Of a stretch of DNA of 22,047 bases, positions 6,174-13,875 are shown piece after piece. The notes below the pieces were generated by a model. It saw nothing but the letters and a program-made list of their open reading frames with translations. It did not search any database and was not told the DNA's origin. The position numbers were made by a program, and so were the translations under genes. The DNA is from Gallionella sp. UBA6045 (lineage in GTDB: Bacteria > Pseudomonadota > Gammaproteobacteria > Burkholderiales > Gallionellaceae): assembly GCA_002429165.1 (NCBI GenBank), contig DIYV01000083.1, positions 1 to 22,047 on the forward strand. Direction: 5' to 3'. Positions within the stretch are counted from its first letter, which is position 1; each line of letters starts with the position of its first letter.

Positions 6174-7613
6174 ATGACGAAAATAAAAGCAGCCGGCATC
6201 GCGCTGTTGGGCGTCATTATCCTGACCGCGTATTTCATTTACCCGCATATCTCCATTTCATGGCTGGCTGCCAAAACAGCATCGCCAGGCATTGCCGCAA
6301 CGTACGGAGCAAAGCCGTCATCCTTGCCCGGCATCAACCCGGCTGGACAGGAAAAAGTCTGGGTCTGTCCGATGCATCCCGAGATTATGCAAGACCACCC
6401 GGGAACTTGCCCAATCTGCGGCATGGATCTGGTGGAGTCCAAAAATCCATCAACCCATGACCACAGCATCAATGTCGATAGCGCCTCCATCCAGAAGCTG
6501 GGTGTCAGGCTGGCAAACGTAAAAAAATCACTCATCAGTGAGGAAATCCGCGCGTATGGCAACGTCACAGCCGATGAAAGCGCGTTGTATAAAGTGCACA
6601 GCAATTTCGATGGCTGGATCAAAAAAACATATATCCATTCAATCGGGCAGCACATCAAAAAGGGCCAAGTGATCTACGAGATTTATTCTCCCGAATTGAT
6701 CATGCAGCAAAAGGAATATCTTAATTTCGTGAACCGGCGTAACCAGATATTACAAACCATGGGCGATATCACGTTGCAGGAAAACGATTACGTGATGGAT
6801 CTGCTGATGGAGCTTTCCAAGGAAAGAACAAAATTCCTCTATGAGGACATCGGCGTCGAAACCGTCCAAAAGATTGAAGACTCCAGGCAGCCCGTCGAAG
6901 TCGTCAAGATATTGGCGGGAGAATCCGGCATCGTGACGCAGATCAACGCCCGCGAAGGCAGCTTCGCCACGCCCTCAACTACACTGTTCACGCTGGCAAA
7001 CGTCTCCAGGGTATGGGTCACGTCCACGCTGTATCCGGATCAGGCCGAACAGGTGAAGAACGGCGATGAAGTGACTATCATCAGCCCGGATGGAAATGCC
7101 ATCAAAGCCCATCTCGACTTCCTGAATCCCGTCGCCGACAACAACAAAGTCAGCGCGAGGATGGAAATTGACAACTCCCGATTGCATTTGCGCCCCGGCA
7201 GTTTTGTCGACGTGACCATCCATGCCCAGCCCCATGAGGGACTGGTCGTGCCCAGCTCGGCGGTGTTACGCACCGGGGAAGGCAACGTGGTGATGCTGCA
7301 CAGGGGGGAAGGGCATTTTCTTCCGGTTTATGTCGAGACAGGAATAGAGAACGGCGATTTGATCGAGATCACCGACGGCATCCAGCCCGGTGCAGAAGTG
7401 GCGGTCAACGGCCAGTTCCTGCTCGATTCGGCGGCCTCGATGAGCGCTGCCGTCGAACGCATGCAGTTTCATAAACACATAAAGCCCCATGAAGACATGA
7501 AATCAGGTGAAGGCATGAAGCCCGGCGAAACCATGCAACCCGTGGAAAGCATGAACGAACACATGGAACCAGAAATGCACGATGCAAAACCAGAGATACG
7601 CGATGGAAAATGA
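6174..7613 (+). CDS. cusB: CusB-like periplasmic adaptor of a Cu(I)/Ag(I) efflux pump
   Basis: A 479-residue membrane fusion protein. An N-terminal anchor (about residues 5-23) is followed by a heavy-metal-binding domain with CPMHPE (65-70) and CPICGM (79-84). Next come the hairpin, lipoyl and beta-barrel parts typical of RND adaptors (for example SNFDGWIKKTYIHSIGQHIKKGQVI and PSTTLFTLANVSRVWV). The last 45 residues are rich in Met, His and acidic residues with repeated Met-Lys-Pro/Ser-Gly-Glu-like units, suggesting extra copper binding. It should collect Cu(I) in the periplasm and pass it to CusA. No strong ribosome binding site precedes the ATG at 6174. The end overlaps cusA. Confidence 0.9.
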   Translation: MTKIKAAGIALLGVIILTAYFIYPHISISWLAAKTASPGIAATYGAKPSSLPGINPAGQEKVWVCPMHPEIMQDHPGTCPICGMDLVESKNPSTHDHSINVDSASIQKLGVRLANVKKSLISEEIRAYGNVTADESALYKVHSNFDGWIKKTYIHSIGQHIKKGQVIYEIYSPELIMQQKEYLNFVNRRNQILQTMGDITLQENDYVMDLLMELSKERTKFLYEDIGVETVQKIEDSRQPVEVVKILAGESGIVTQINAREGSFATPSTTLFTLANVSRVWVTSTLYPDQAEQVKNGDEVTIISPDGNAIKAHLDFLNPVADNNKVSARMEIDNSRLHLRPGSFVDVTIHAQPHEGLVVPSSAVLRTGEGNVVMLHRGEGHFLPVYVETGIENGDLIEITDGIQPGAEVAVNGQFLLDSAASMSAAVERMQFHKHIKPHEDMKSGEGMKPGETMQPVESMNEHMEPEMHDAKPEIRDGK

Positions 7614-10600
7614 CGATGCCCTGATCAAACGGGTCATCGACTGGTCATTGCGCAATCGGCTGTTTGTGCTGATCTTCTCGCTGATGCTGGCGTTGGCAGG
7701 CATCTATGCACTGCGCGACATGACGCTGGATGCGATCCCCGATCTTTCCGACGCGCAGGTTATCGTCAAGACCTCCTTTCCGGGACAATCCCCGGACATC
7801 GTCGAGGACCAGGTCACCTACCCGCTCACCTCCGCGTTCCTGTCGATTCCCGGCTCGACGGCGGTGCGCGGCTTTTCGATGTATGGCGAGTCCTACGTTT
7901 ACATTATCTTCAAGGACGGCACCGATCCCTACTGGGCGCGCTCGCGCGTGCTGGAATACCTGAGCCAGATCGCGTCCCGTTTGCCGCAAGGCGTGACCCC
8001 GGCACTGGGGCCGGATGCATCCGGGGTGGGCTGGGTGTTCGAATACGCACTGGTCGATCGCAATCATCGCTACGATCAGGATCAACTGCGCGCCGTGCAG
8101 GATTATTATCTCAAGTACGAACTGCAAAGTCTGCCCGGTGTCGCCGAAGTGGCCAGCGTCGGCGGCATCGTGAAGCAGTTCCAGATCGAGATTGACCCCA
8201 ACCGCCTCGCCGCTTATCACATCACCACTGAACAAGTAGCGAAGGCAGTGCGCGACAGCAACTCGGCCAGTGGCGGCTCGGTGCTCGAAATGGGGCGCTC
8301 CGAATTTATGCTGCGCGAAAGAGGCTATCTGCGATCGCTGGCCGATTTCGCCAAAATTCCAATTGCAACCGACAGTAATGGCATCCCGATCTTGTTACGC
8401 GATATCGCACACATCGGCATCGGCGGCGAATCGAGAAGAGGCGTGACCGACCTCGACGGGGAGGGCGAAGCGCCGGGCGGCATCGTCGTGATGCGCTACG
8501 GTTCAAACGCGCTGGATACCGTGCAGGCGGTCAAACAGCGCCTCGTGGAAATCAAGTCCGGCCTGCCCGAAGGAGTCGAGGTCGTCGTGACCTACGACCG
8601 CTCCGGCCTGATCCGCGATGCGGTCGACACACTGCAACGCAAACTGATCGAAGAGTCAATCGTGGTAGCGCTGGTGTGCATCATTTTCCTGCTGCACTTG
8701 CGCTCCTCGATGGTCGCGATAATGACCTTGCCGATCGGCATCCTGGCGGCATTCGTCGTGATGCGTTTGCAGGGCGTGACCGCCAATATCATGTCGCTGG
8801 GCGGGATCGCAATCGCGATCGGGGCGATGATAGACGCGGCGATCGTGATGATCGAGAACATGCACAAGCATCTCGAACGCCTTCATCTGGAACGCGGAGA
8901 CGAAAAAGAGAATCACTGGCAGGCCGCCCGGGCCAGCGCGCACGAGGTCGGCCCCGCGCTGTTCTTTTCGCTGCTCGTCATCACGGTTTCTTTCCTGCCG
9001 GTGTTCGCGCTTACCGGACAGGAAGGGAAACTTTTTTCGCCGCTCGCCTATACCAAGACTTACGCGATGGCTGCCGCTGCGTTGCTGGCCGTGACGCTGA
9101 CCCCGGTCCTGATGGGTTATTTCGTCAGGGGAAAAATCAGGCCTGAAAAATTCAATCCGCTTAACCGGATGTTGCAAGCGGTGTACCTGCCGATGTTGGA
9201 ACGCGCCTTCAAACACCGGAAGGAAACGATTTTTCTGGCGCTGCTGTTATTGCTCAGCGCGCTCTGGCCCGCCAGCAGGATCGGCAGCGAGTTCATGCCA
9301 CCGTTGTACGAGGGCGATTTGCTTTACATGCCGACCACGCTGCCGGGGATTTCGATAGACGAAGCGGCCAACATCCTGCAGATCACCGACCGGCTGATCC
9401 GCCAGATGCCCGAAGTCGAGCGCGTATACGGCAAGGCGGGCAAGGCAGACACCGCGCTCGATCCCGCGCCGCTGTCGATGTTTGAAACGGTGATACGCTT
9501 GAAGCCAAGGAGCGAATGGCCAAAGGGAGAAAGCACAGAAGACTTCATCAAAAAACTTGATCGTGAGGTTAACCTGCCCGGCCTGACCAACTCCTGGGGG
9601 TATCCGATACGTACCCGCATCGACATGCTGTCCACCGGCATACGCACGCCGCTTGGCATCAAGATCACCGGGCCGGACTCGAAAGGAATCTCGGAACTGG
9701 CGCAACAGATCGAAACGGTGCTGCGTAAGATCAACGGCACGCGCAGCGTGTTTGCCGAGCGCATCGAGGGCGGACATTATCTCGACATCGAGGTTGATCG
9801 CGACCGTGCCGCGCGCTACGGCGTCACGGTTGCCGATGTGGAGCGGCTGATCGAAGGTGCGGTCGGCGGAAAGAATATTTCGACAATGGTTACAGGACGC
9901 GAACGCTACCCGATCAATTTGCGCTACATGAGATCGTTCCGGAATTCCGTAGCTGCGCTGTCGAAAAGCAGAGTGGCCATGCCCAACGGGGAAAGCGTTC
10001 CGTTGGGCAACCTCGCGCACATAGTCATCCACGACGGACCGACCGAGATCAAGAGCGAGAACGGCAGGCTGGTCGGCTACGTTTACATCAATACCGAAAA
10101 CCGCGACCTGGGTGGTTATGTAGAGGAGGCCAAAAACCAGATCGAAAAATCGATCCAGGCCAAACCGGGTTATGCGATCGCGTGGTCGGGACAATATGCC
10201 AATCTGGAACATGCCCGCGCGCGCCTGTATTGGTTGATACCGATCACGCTGCTGCTGGTCTGCCTGCTGCTGTTCATGCACTTCAAGGACTTCGGCAAAG
10301 TGCTGCTGGTGTTGCTGTGCCTGCCGTTTTCGCTGGTCGGCGGAGTATGGCTGATCTACCTGCTCGGTTACCCGGTCTCCGTGGCAGTGGTCGTTGGCTT
10401 CATCGCGCTGGCGGGCGTCGCCACAGAATTCGGTGTGGTGATGCTGCTGTTCCTCGACAAGGCGATAGCATCATTCCGCGCTGCCGGGAAATTGACCAAT
10501 GCGCAAACTTTACGAGAGGCGATCATTCAAGGCGCGGTGCTCCGGCTACGCCCCAAGATGATGACCGTCTCGGTGATCATCGCCGGGCTGCTGCCGGTGA

Positions 10601-10791
10601 TGTACGGGCAAGCCATTGGAACCGACGTGATGAAACGCATCGCCGCCCCGTTGATCGGCGGCATGGTCACCGCGCCCATCCTGTCGCTGATCCTCATCCC
10701 TGTTGTTTATCTCTGGTGGCAGGAAAAATTGCTGAGAGTCGAACCTGCACCTGAACCAAACAACATCAACCCGAAAAAGGAGCACTCATGA
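7603..10791 (+). CDS. cusA: CusA-like heavy-metal RND efflux pump
   Basis: A 1062-residue inner-membrane RND transporter of the heavy-metal efflux class. It has the family start (DWSLRNRLFVLIFSLMLALAGIYAL) and two large periplasmic loops. The transmembrane-4 motif GAMIDAAIVMIENMHKHLE contains the proton-relay aspartate (about residue 411). The three methionines that bind Cu(I)/Ag(I) in E. coli CusA (573, 623, 672) have counterparts at 576, 626 and 675, with the same 50 and 49 residue spacings, which predicts monovalent copper/silver rather than Co/Zn/Cd. The start at 7603 was chosen because family members begin a few residues before the first helix; an ATG at 7582 would add seven residues. 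It overlaps cusB by 11 bases and cusF by ATGA. Confidence 0.95.
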   Translation: MENDDALIKRVIDWSLRNRLFVLIFSLMLALAGIYALRDMTLDAIPDLSDAQVIVKTSFPGQSPDIVEDQVTYPLTSAFLSIPGSTAVRGFSMYGESYVYIIFKDGTDPYWARSRVLEYLSQIASRLPQGVTPALGPDASGVGWVFEYALVDRNHRYDQDQLRAVQDYYLKYELQSLPGVAEVASVGGIVKQFQIEIDPNRLAAYHITTEQVAKAVRDSNSASGGSVLEMGRSEFMLRERGYLRSLADFAKIPIATDSNGIPILLRDIAHIGIGGESRRGVTDLDGEGEAPGGIVVMRYGSNALDTVQAVKQRLVEIKSGLPEGVEVVVTYDRSGLIRDAVDTLQRKLIEESIVVALVCIIFLLHLRSSMVAIMTLPIGILAAFVVMRLQGVTANIMSLGGIAIAIGAMIDAAIVMIENMHKHLERLHLERGDEKENHWQAARASAHEVGPALFFSLLVITVSFLPVFALTGQEGKLFSPLAYTKTYAMAAAALLAVTLTPVLMGYFVRGKIRPEKFNPLNRMLQAVYLPMLERAFKHRKETIFLALLLLLSALWPASRIGSEFMPPLYEGDLLYMPTTLPGISIDEAANILQITDRLIRQMPEVERVYGKAGKADTALDPAPLSMFETVIRLKPRSEWPKGESTEDFIKKLDREVNLPGLTNSWGYPIRTRIDMLSTGIRTPLGIKITGPDSKGISELAQQIETVLRKINGTRSVFAERIEGGHYLDIEVDRDRAARYGVTVADVERLIEGAVGGKNISTMVTGRERYPINLRYMRSFRNSVAALSKSRVAMPNGESVPLGNLAHIVIHDGPTEIKSENGRLVGYVYINTENRDLGGYVEEAKNQIEKSIQAKPGYAIAWSGQYANLEHARARLYWLIPITLLLVCLLLFMHFKDFGKVLLVLLCLPFSLVGGVWLIYLLGYPVSVAVVVGFIALAGVATEFGVVMLLFLDKAIASFRAAGKLTNAQTLREAIIQGAVLRLRPKMMTVSVIIAGLLPVMYGQAIGTDVMKRIAAPLIGGMVTAPILSLILIPVVYLWWQEKLLRVEPAPEPNNINPKKEHS

Positions 10792-11132
10792 AATGCATCG
10801 CAAGCTTGTCAATGTTATTGAGCCTGTCCATTTTATTCTCGGCAACCGCTCAATCGGCCGGAATGGGCATGAATGGTATGGAAATGCCCGTCACGGACAA
10901 GAAGCACCAGAACACGGCAATAGCAGCGATTGGCGTGGTCAAGCAGGTGGATAGGGATAAGGGGATAGTAGTCATTGCGCACGAACCGATCAAGAGTTTG
11001 GGTTGGTCAGCGATGACCATGGACTTTAGTGTCGAAGATATGAGGTTGTTCGACAAAATTAAGCAAGGAAGAAAAGTGCATTTTGAATTTAGGCACGTTG
11101 CGGAAAAATATGTGGTGACGGTAGTTAAGTAA
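10788..11132 (+). CDS. cusF: CusF-like periplasmic copper chaperone
   Basis: A 114-residue exported protein with a signal peptide (about 1-23) and an OB-fold CusF domain. His65, Trp73, Met76 and Met78 in IAHEPIKSLGWSAMTMDF match the Cu(I) site of E. coli CusF, where tryptophan caps the metal. A short Met-rich stretch (GMGMNGMEM) precedes the domain. The ATG overlaps the cusA stop codon (ATGA) and has AAGGAG in front. It delivers periplasmic Cu(I) to CusB. No cusC (TolC-type outer-membrane channel) follows. Confidence 0.93.
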   Translation: MKCIASLSMLLSLSILFSATAQSAGMGMNGMEMPVTDKKHQNTAIAAIGVVKQVDRDKGIVVIAHEPIKSLGWSAMTMDFSVEDMRLFDKIKQGRKVHFEFRHVAEKYVVTVVK

Positions 11133-11266
11133 TACGCCCACATTGATCTGGCCATTGCAACGGCTGTGGCAACAGAGCTGCTTATTTGGGCAAATATGCC
11201 GAAAGAGATGAAAGCCAGTAACTTTTATAATCAACTCGGGCATCAGAAAAACAAGGAACTATAGTC

Positions 11267-12322
11267 ATGAACGCCACGCACGCCACCTCTCATATCCGCA
11301 CACCCTTTCGAATTGTCATCGCCACGACTCTCGCCCTGTTGCCGCTCATCGCGATGAACAACGCACTGGCCTGCGCGGCCTGCGGAGACATGCTGTCCAA
11401 GGACTGGGGAACCGAGGGTATCAGCACGACCCCCGGCTTCACCGCCGACCTGTCCTATGTCTATATCAACCAGAACCAGCAGCGCAACGGTTCCGGTACG
11501 GCATCTTCGGCACAAATCAACAATCTCTGGCAGGCTGGCCAGGAAGTCGAGGATTACACCGTCACACGGACGACCACCGCAACGCTGAACTACAGCAGCG
11601 ATACCTGGGGAGCAAGCATCCAGCTTCCATTCCTGCAGCGGACGCATGGCACATTTGGTGCCTATGATGCCGCTACGAATAACGTTCCGACCCCTGGTCA
11701 ATCGACCGCTTACGCATCATCATCCGACAATGGTATCGGTGACATCCGTGTCATCGGCAGATACACCGGATTTTCTGCCGACAAGACCGCCGGGATCATC
11801 GCCGGGATCAAGCTGCCAACCGGGAGCACCAACGCGAATTTCAACGACGGCATCACCCCGCTGGACCGCAGCCTGCAAATCGGCACAGGCTCGACTGATG
11901 TCATTCTGGGTGGATTCCTTACCGGAACCATTGAAGCGTATGGCTGGTTCGCGCAGGGCACCGTGCAGCATGCCGTTGCGACCAAAACCATAGCCGGACA
12001 GGACTACATTCCGGGTGATGCCTACTCGCTGAACGCCGGCATCCGATATGCAAAATTCGGTGCCAGATTCACCCCGATGCTGCAACTGAACTACATCCAT
12101 CGCCAGCCGGATAGCGGGGCAGCCGCCACTCAGGCAGATGCACTGACCGGAGGCTCCGGTAGCGGCGGCACGCTGGTATACCTTGCTCCCGGTGCGTTGA
12201 TCCGGGTTGGCGGAGGAACCTCCGTTTACGGCTTTGTGCAACTGCCCGTTTACCAGTACGTCAACTCACTGCAGTTGAGCCCGCGCTATACTTTGACTCT
12301 GGGAGTCCAGCAATCATTTTAA
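11267..12322 (+). CDS. outer-membrane beta-barrel protein with N-terminal CxxC
   Basis: A 351-residue exported protein. A signal peptide (about 1-35) is followed at once by CAACGDML, giving cysteines at 36 and 39. The rest alternates short amphipathic strands (TADLSYVYI, TATLNYSSDTWGASIQLPFLQR, GIGDIRVIGRYTG, TAGIIAGIKLP, SPRYTLTLGVQQSF) with Gly/Asn/Ser-rich turns and ends in phenylalanine, as expected of an outer-membrane barrel inserted by the BAM machinery. I do not recognise a specific family name. It occupies the place where cusC might be expected but shows no TolC-type helical features. It starts 134 bases after cusF with AAGGA upstream. The CxxC pair and the downstream thioredoxin gene suggest a disulfide or a metal site kept reduced by that thioredoxin. 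Confidence 0.75.
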   Translation: MNATHATSHIRTPFRIVIATTLALLPLIAMNNALACAACGDMLSKDWGTEGISTTPGFTADLSYVYINQNQQRNGSGTASSAQINNLWQAGQEVEDYTVTRTTTATLNYSSDTWGASIQLPFLQRTHGTFGAYDAATNNVPTPGQSTAYASSSDNGIGDIRVIGRYTGFSADKTAGIIAGIKLPTGSTNANFNDGITPLDRSLQIGTGSTDVILGGFLTGTIEAYGWFAQGTVQHAVATKTIAGQDYIPGDAYSLNAGIRYAKFGARFTPMLQLNYIHRQPDSGAAATQADALTGGSGSGGTLVYLAPGALIRVGGGTSVYGFVQLPVYQYVNSLQLSPRYTLTLGVQQSF

Positions 12323-12349
12323 TAAATCTGCTGTAAAGCACTTTCAAAC

Positions 12350-12835
12350 ATGAAGACTCACGAAGAAATTTCTTTTTCCCGCAAAGGCGCGCTGTTCACG
12401 GTGCTCCTGCTTATACTGAGTATTGGTCATGCAGCATGGGCTGGCGACTGGAACCTCAAGGACAAGGACGGTGCGCATTACACGCTGTCCGGCATGCACG
12501 GGAAATGGGTGCTGGTCAACTTCTGGGCGCCGTGGTGTCCGCCCTGCCTCATGGAAATCCCCGATCTGGTTGCGTTGCAGCAACGGCACAAGAATTTGCA
12601 GGTGATCGGCGTGGCGGTGATGTACGGAAGCCGTAAGGACGTGATGGACATGGTCAACAAGAAATCCATCTCCTATCCCGTTGTGTTCGGAACTGAAGAC
12701 ACGGCCGGTGATTTCGGCGGGCTTACCGGTCTTCCTACCAGCTTCCTCTATTCCCCATCTGGAAAATTGGTTGAACATATAGTAGGCCCCGTGACACAAG
12801 TTGATATCGAACGAAAAATACTTGACAAATACTAA
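12350..12835 (+). CDS. TlpA/ResA-like periplasmic thioredoxin
   Basis: A 161-residue thiol-disulfide protein. The N-terminal hydrophobic segment (about 13-31) is a signal peptide or anchor. The active site is FWAPWCPPC (58-66, Cys63 and Cys66), and the cis-proline is in GLPTSFLY. TlpA-type proteins reduce disulfides in the periplasm, often for copper insertion or cytochrome c maturation. Its position 27 bases after the CxxC barrel protein and downstream of cusBAF suggests it keeps copper-binding cysteines reduced; this is inference. There is no clear ribosome binding site before the ATG. Confidence 0.88.
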   Translation: MKTHEEISFSRKGALFTVLLLILSIGHAAWAGDWNLKDKDGAHYTLSGMHGKWVLVNFWAPWCPPCLMEIPDLVALQQRHKNLQVIGVAVMYGSRKDVMDMVNKKSISYPVVFGTEDTAGDFGGLTGLPTSFLYSPSGKLVEHIVGPVTQVDIERKILDKY

Positions 12836-12863
12836 GCAAAGACAATTTTGATATTATGGATAT

Positions 12864-13009
12864 GTGAATCAGCGTTTTGCATTTGCCATGAAACAGCGTG
12901 TATTTTTCCAGCAAAACCTTGCTGGAACGCCTTATTGCATGAGCATTCCATCAACTTTTACAGTGTGCTGATATTGACGTGAAATGGAAAAATCAGCGTG
13001 CTGATTCAC
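12864..13009 (+). repeat. 146-bp palindromic repeat element, copy 1
   Basis: A 146-base element with inverted ends: it begins GTGAATCAGCG and ends GCTGATTCAC. Inside is the hairpin TTCCAGCAA-AACC-TTGCTGGAA, and near the right end are two CAG(T/C)GTGCTGA palindromes. A second copy, about 90 percent identical by eye (15 mismatches, no gaps), lies in opposite orientation at 20192-20337. It appears to be a non-autonomous mobile element (MITE-like). It sits between the tlpA-like gene and the hairpin series at 13118-13223. I saw no target-site duplication. Confidence 0.75.
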
Positions 13010-13117
13010 AGCTAGTCACACTACCTTGATAAAGTCCCCATGGCTTTTTCTGTAAGTCCATCTCTGCTGTTAAATTGCCAGGGAACTATTTAAGCATTTT
13101 CTTATCTTTTTATCTGT

Positions 13118-13223
13118 TAGCGAAAGCTATCTCGCGCTTCACCTCCCTGAGCGTGAAGTCTTAACACACCCCTTTTGTTAAGACATTTTGCCCCTGCTCC
13201 GTAAAGTTCAGGGGCATTTTTTT
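13118..13223 (+). ncRNA. candidate small RNA or structured 3' UTR with C-rich loops
   Basis: Four consecutive hairpins on the plus strand: TAGC-GAAA-GCTA (13118-13129, a GNRA tetraloop), CTTCAC/GTGAAG (13137-13158, loop CTCCCTGAGC), CTTAACA/TGTTAAG (13160-13182, loop CACCCCTTT) and the terminator hairpin. Two loops expose CUCCC or CACCCC, complementary to Shine-Dalgarno sequences, as in some trans-acting small RNAs. No open frame fits the stretch. The 5' end is not defined; a TTGATA at 13026 could be a -35 box but the -10 is poor. It may instead be the 3' UTR of the cus-tlpA transcript split off by the 146-bp element. Confidence 0.4.
13190..13223 (+). terminator. rho-independent terminator on the plus strand
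   Basis: Stem GCCCCTG (13190-13196) / CAGGGGC (13209-13215) with a 12-base loop, followed by ATTTTTTT. On the minus strand the stem is not followed by a T-run, so it serves plus-strand transcription (tlpA side or a small RNA) and not gspB. Confidence 0.8.
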
Positions 13224-13228
13224 GTCGG

Positions 13229-13873
13229 CTAACGAATTCCGCGCTTGAATCGATATCCCTTATAGCTGAATATCATGCCGTCCGGCGTGATCTGTTCCAG
13301 CCTGAGTCCAAGCATCACGGATTCGCCTTCCCGCCTCCTGATTGCATTGATATAGACAAGACGCTCGTCTGGTTTGCTCGAATAGGCATGGAGCTGAACC
13401 GACATTTCCGGAATCTCCCGCTGAATCTGTACAGGCAGTTCGTCGAAGGGTACTGCATCTTGTTTCTGTGCACCTTCGTCAATGTTTGCGGACTTTTCTT
13501 GCTTGGTCTTTTCCGGAACAGGCGCAGCCACACCGGTTGTCACAGTGTTGACGAGTGCCGGATTGCTCGGCTTCATGGCACCGGGCATCTCAGGCGGTGC
13601 TGCCAAAGGTGCCGATGCTGCTTGTTGCGAATTCGAGATCGGCAGTATCGTGGCGACAGGTTCTATTACACGAACCGGTTGCTCTGTTTGCCATGGACGC
13701 AGCCAGCCGATCAGGATTCCCGCACCGAGCAGCACGACCGCAAGCAGGCCGTAATAGATAAACAAGTGACGTTTGGGTGCAGCCACAGTTACCTGCGCGG
13801 CCTGCAATGTCGGCGTTGCGCCAAGCTGACGCTGCTGGTCGGATTTTTTTAGCGCATCCAGGATATACGACAT
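13229..13873 (-). CDS. gspB: GspB/ExeB-like general secretion protein B
   Basis: A 214-residue inner-membrane protein. It begins with the family signature MSYILDALKKSDQQRQ, has one transmembrane segment (about 36-58), and a Pro/Ala-rich periplasmic linker. The C-terminal GspB domain contains PVQIQREIPEMSVQLHAYSSKPDERLVYIN and the final RLEQITPDGMIFSYKGYRF. GspB pairs with the GspA ATPase; in Aeromonas the ExeA-ExeB complex helps insert and assemble the type II secretion secretin across the peptidoglycan. It starts 2 bases after the gspA stop, so the two are translated as one operon. Confidence 0.9.
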   Translation of the reverse strand: MSYILDALKKSDQQRQLGATPTLQAAQVTVAAPKRHLFIYYGLLAVVLLGAGILIGWLRPWQTEQPVRVIEPVATILPISNSQQAASAPLAAPPEMPGAMKPSNPALVNTVTTGVAAPVPEKTKQEKSANIDEGAQKQDAVPFDELPVQIQREIPEMSVQLHAYSSKPDERLVYINAIRRREGESVMLGLRLEQITPDGMIFSYKGYRFKRGIR

Positions 13874-13875
13874 GA

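Noticed and set aside
11133..11264. In-frame open stretch of 43 codons directly after the cusF stop codon
   Set aside because: It has no start near its beginning, does not resemble CusC or any family I know, and sits where a spacer is expected. It could be a decayed gene, but the sequence does not show it.
12864..12971. Short open frame inside the 146-bp repeat (GTG start, about 35 codons), present in both copies
   Set aside because: Differences between the copies change amino acids freely (for example Asn-Leu to Lys-Ile, Cys-Met to Tyr-Ile) while keeping the DNA hairpin stem, so structure and not protein appears conserved.
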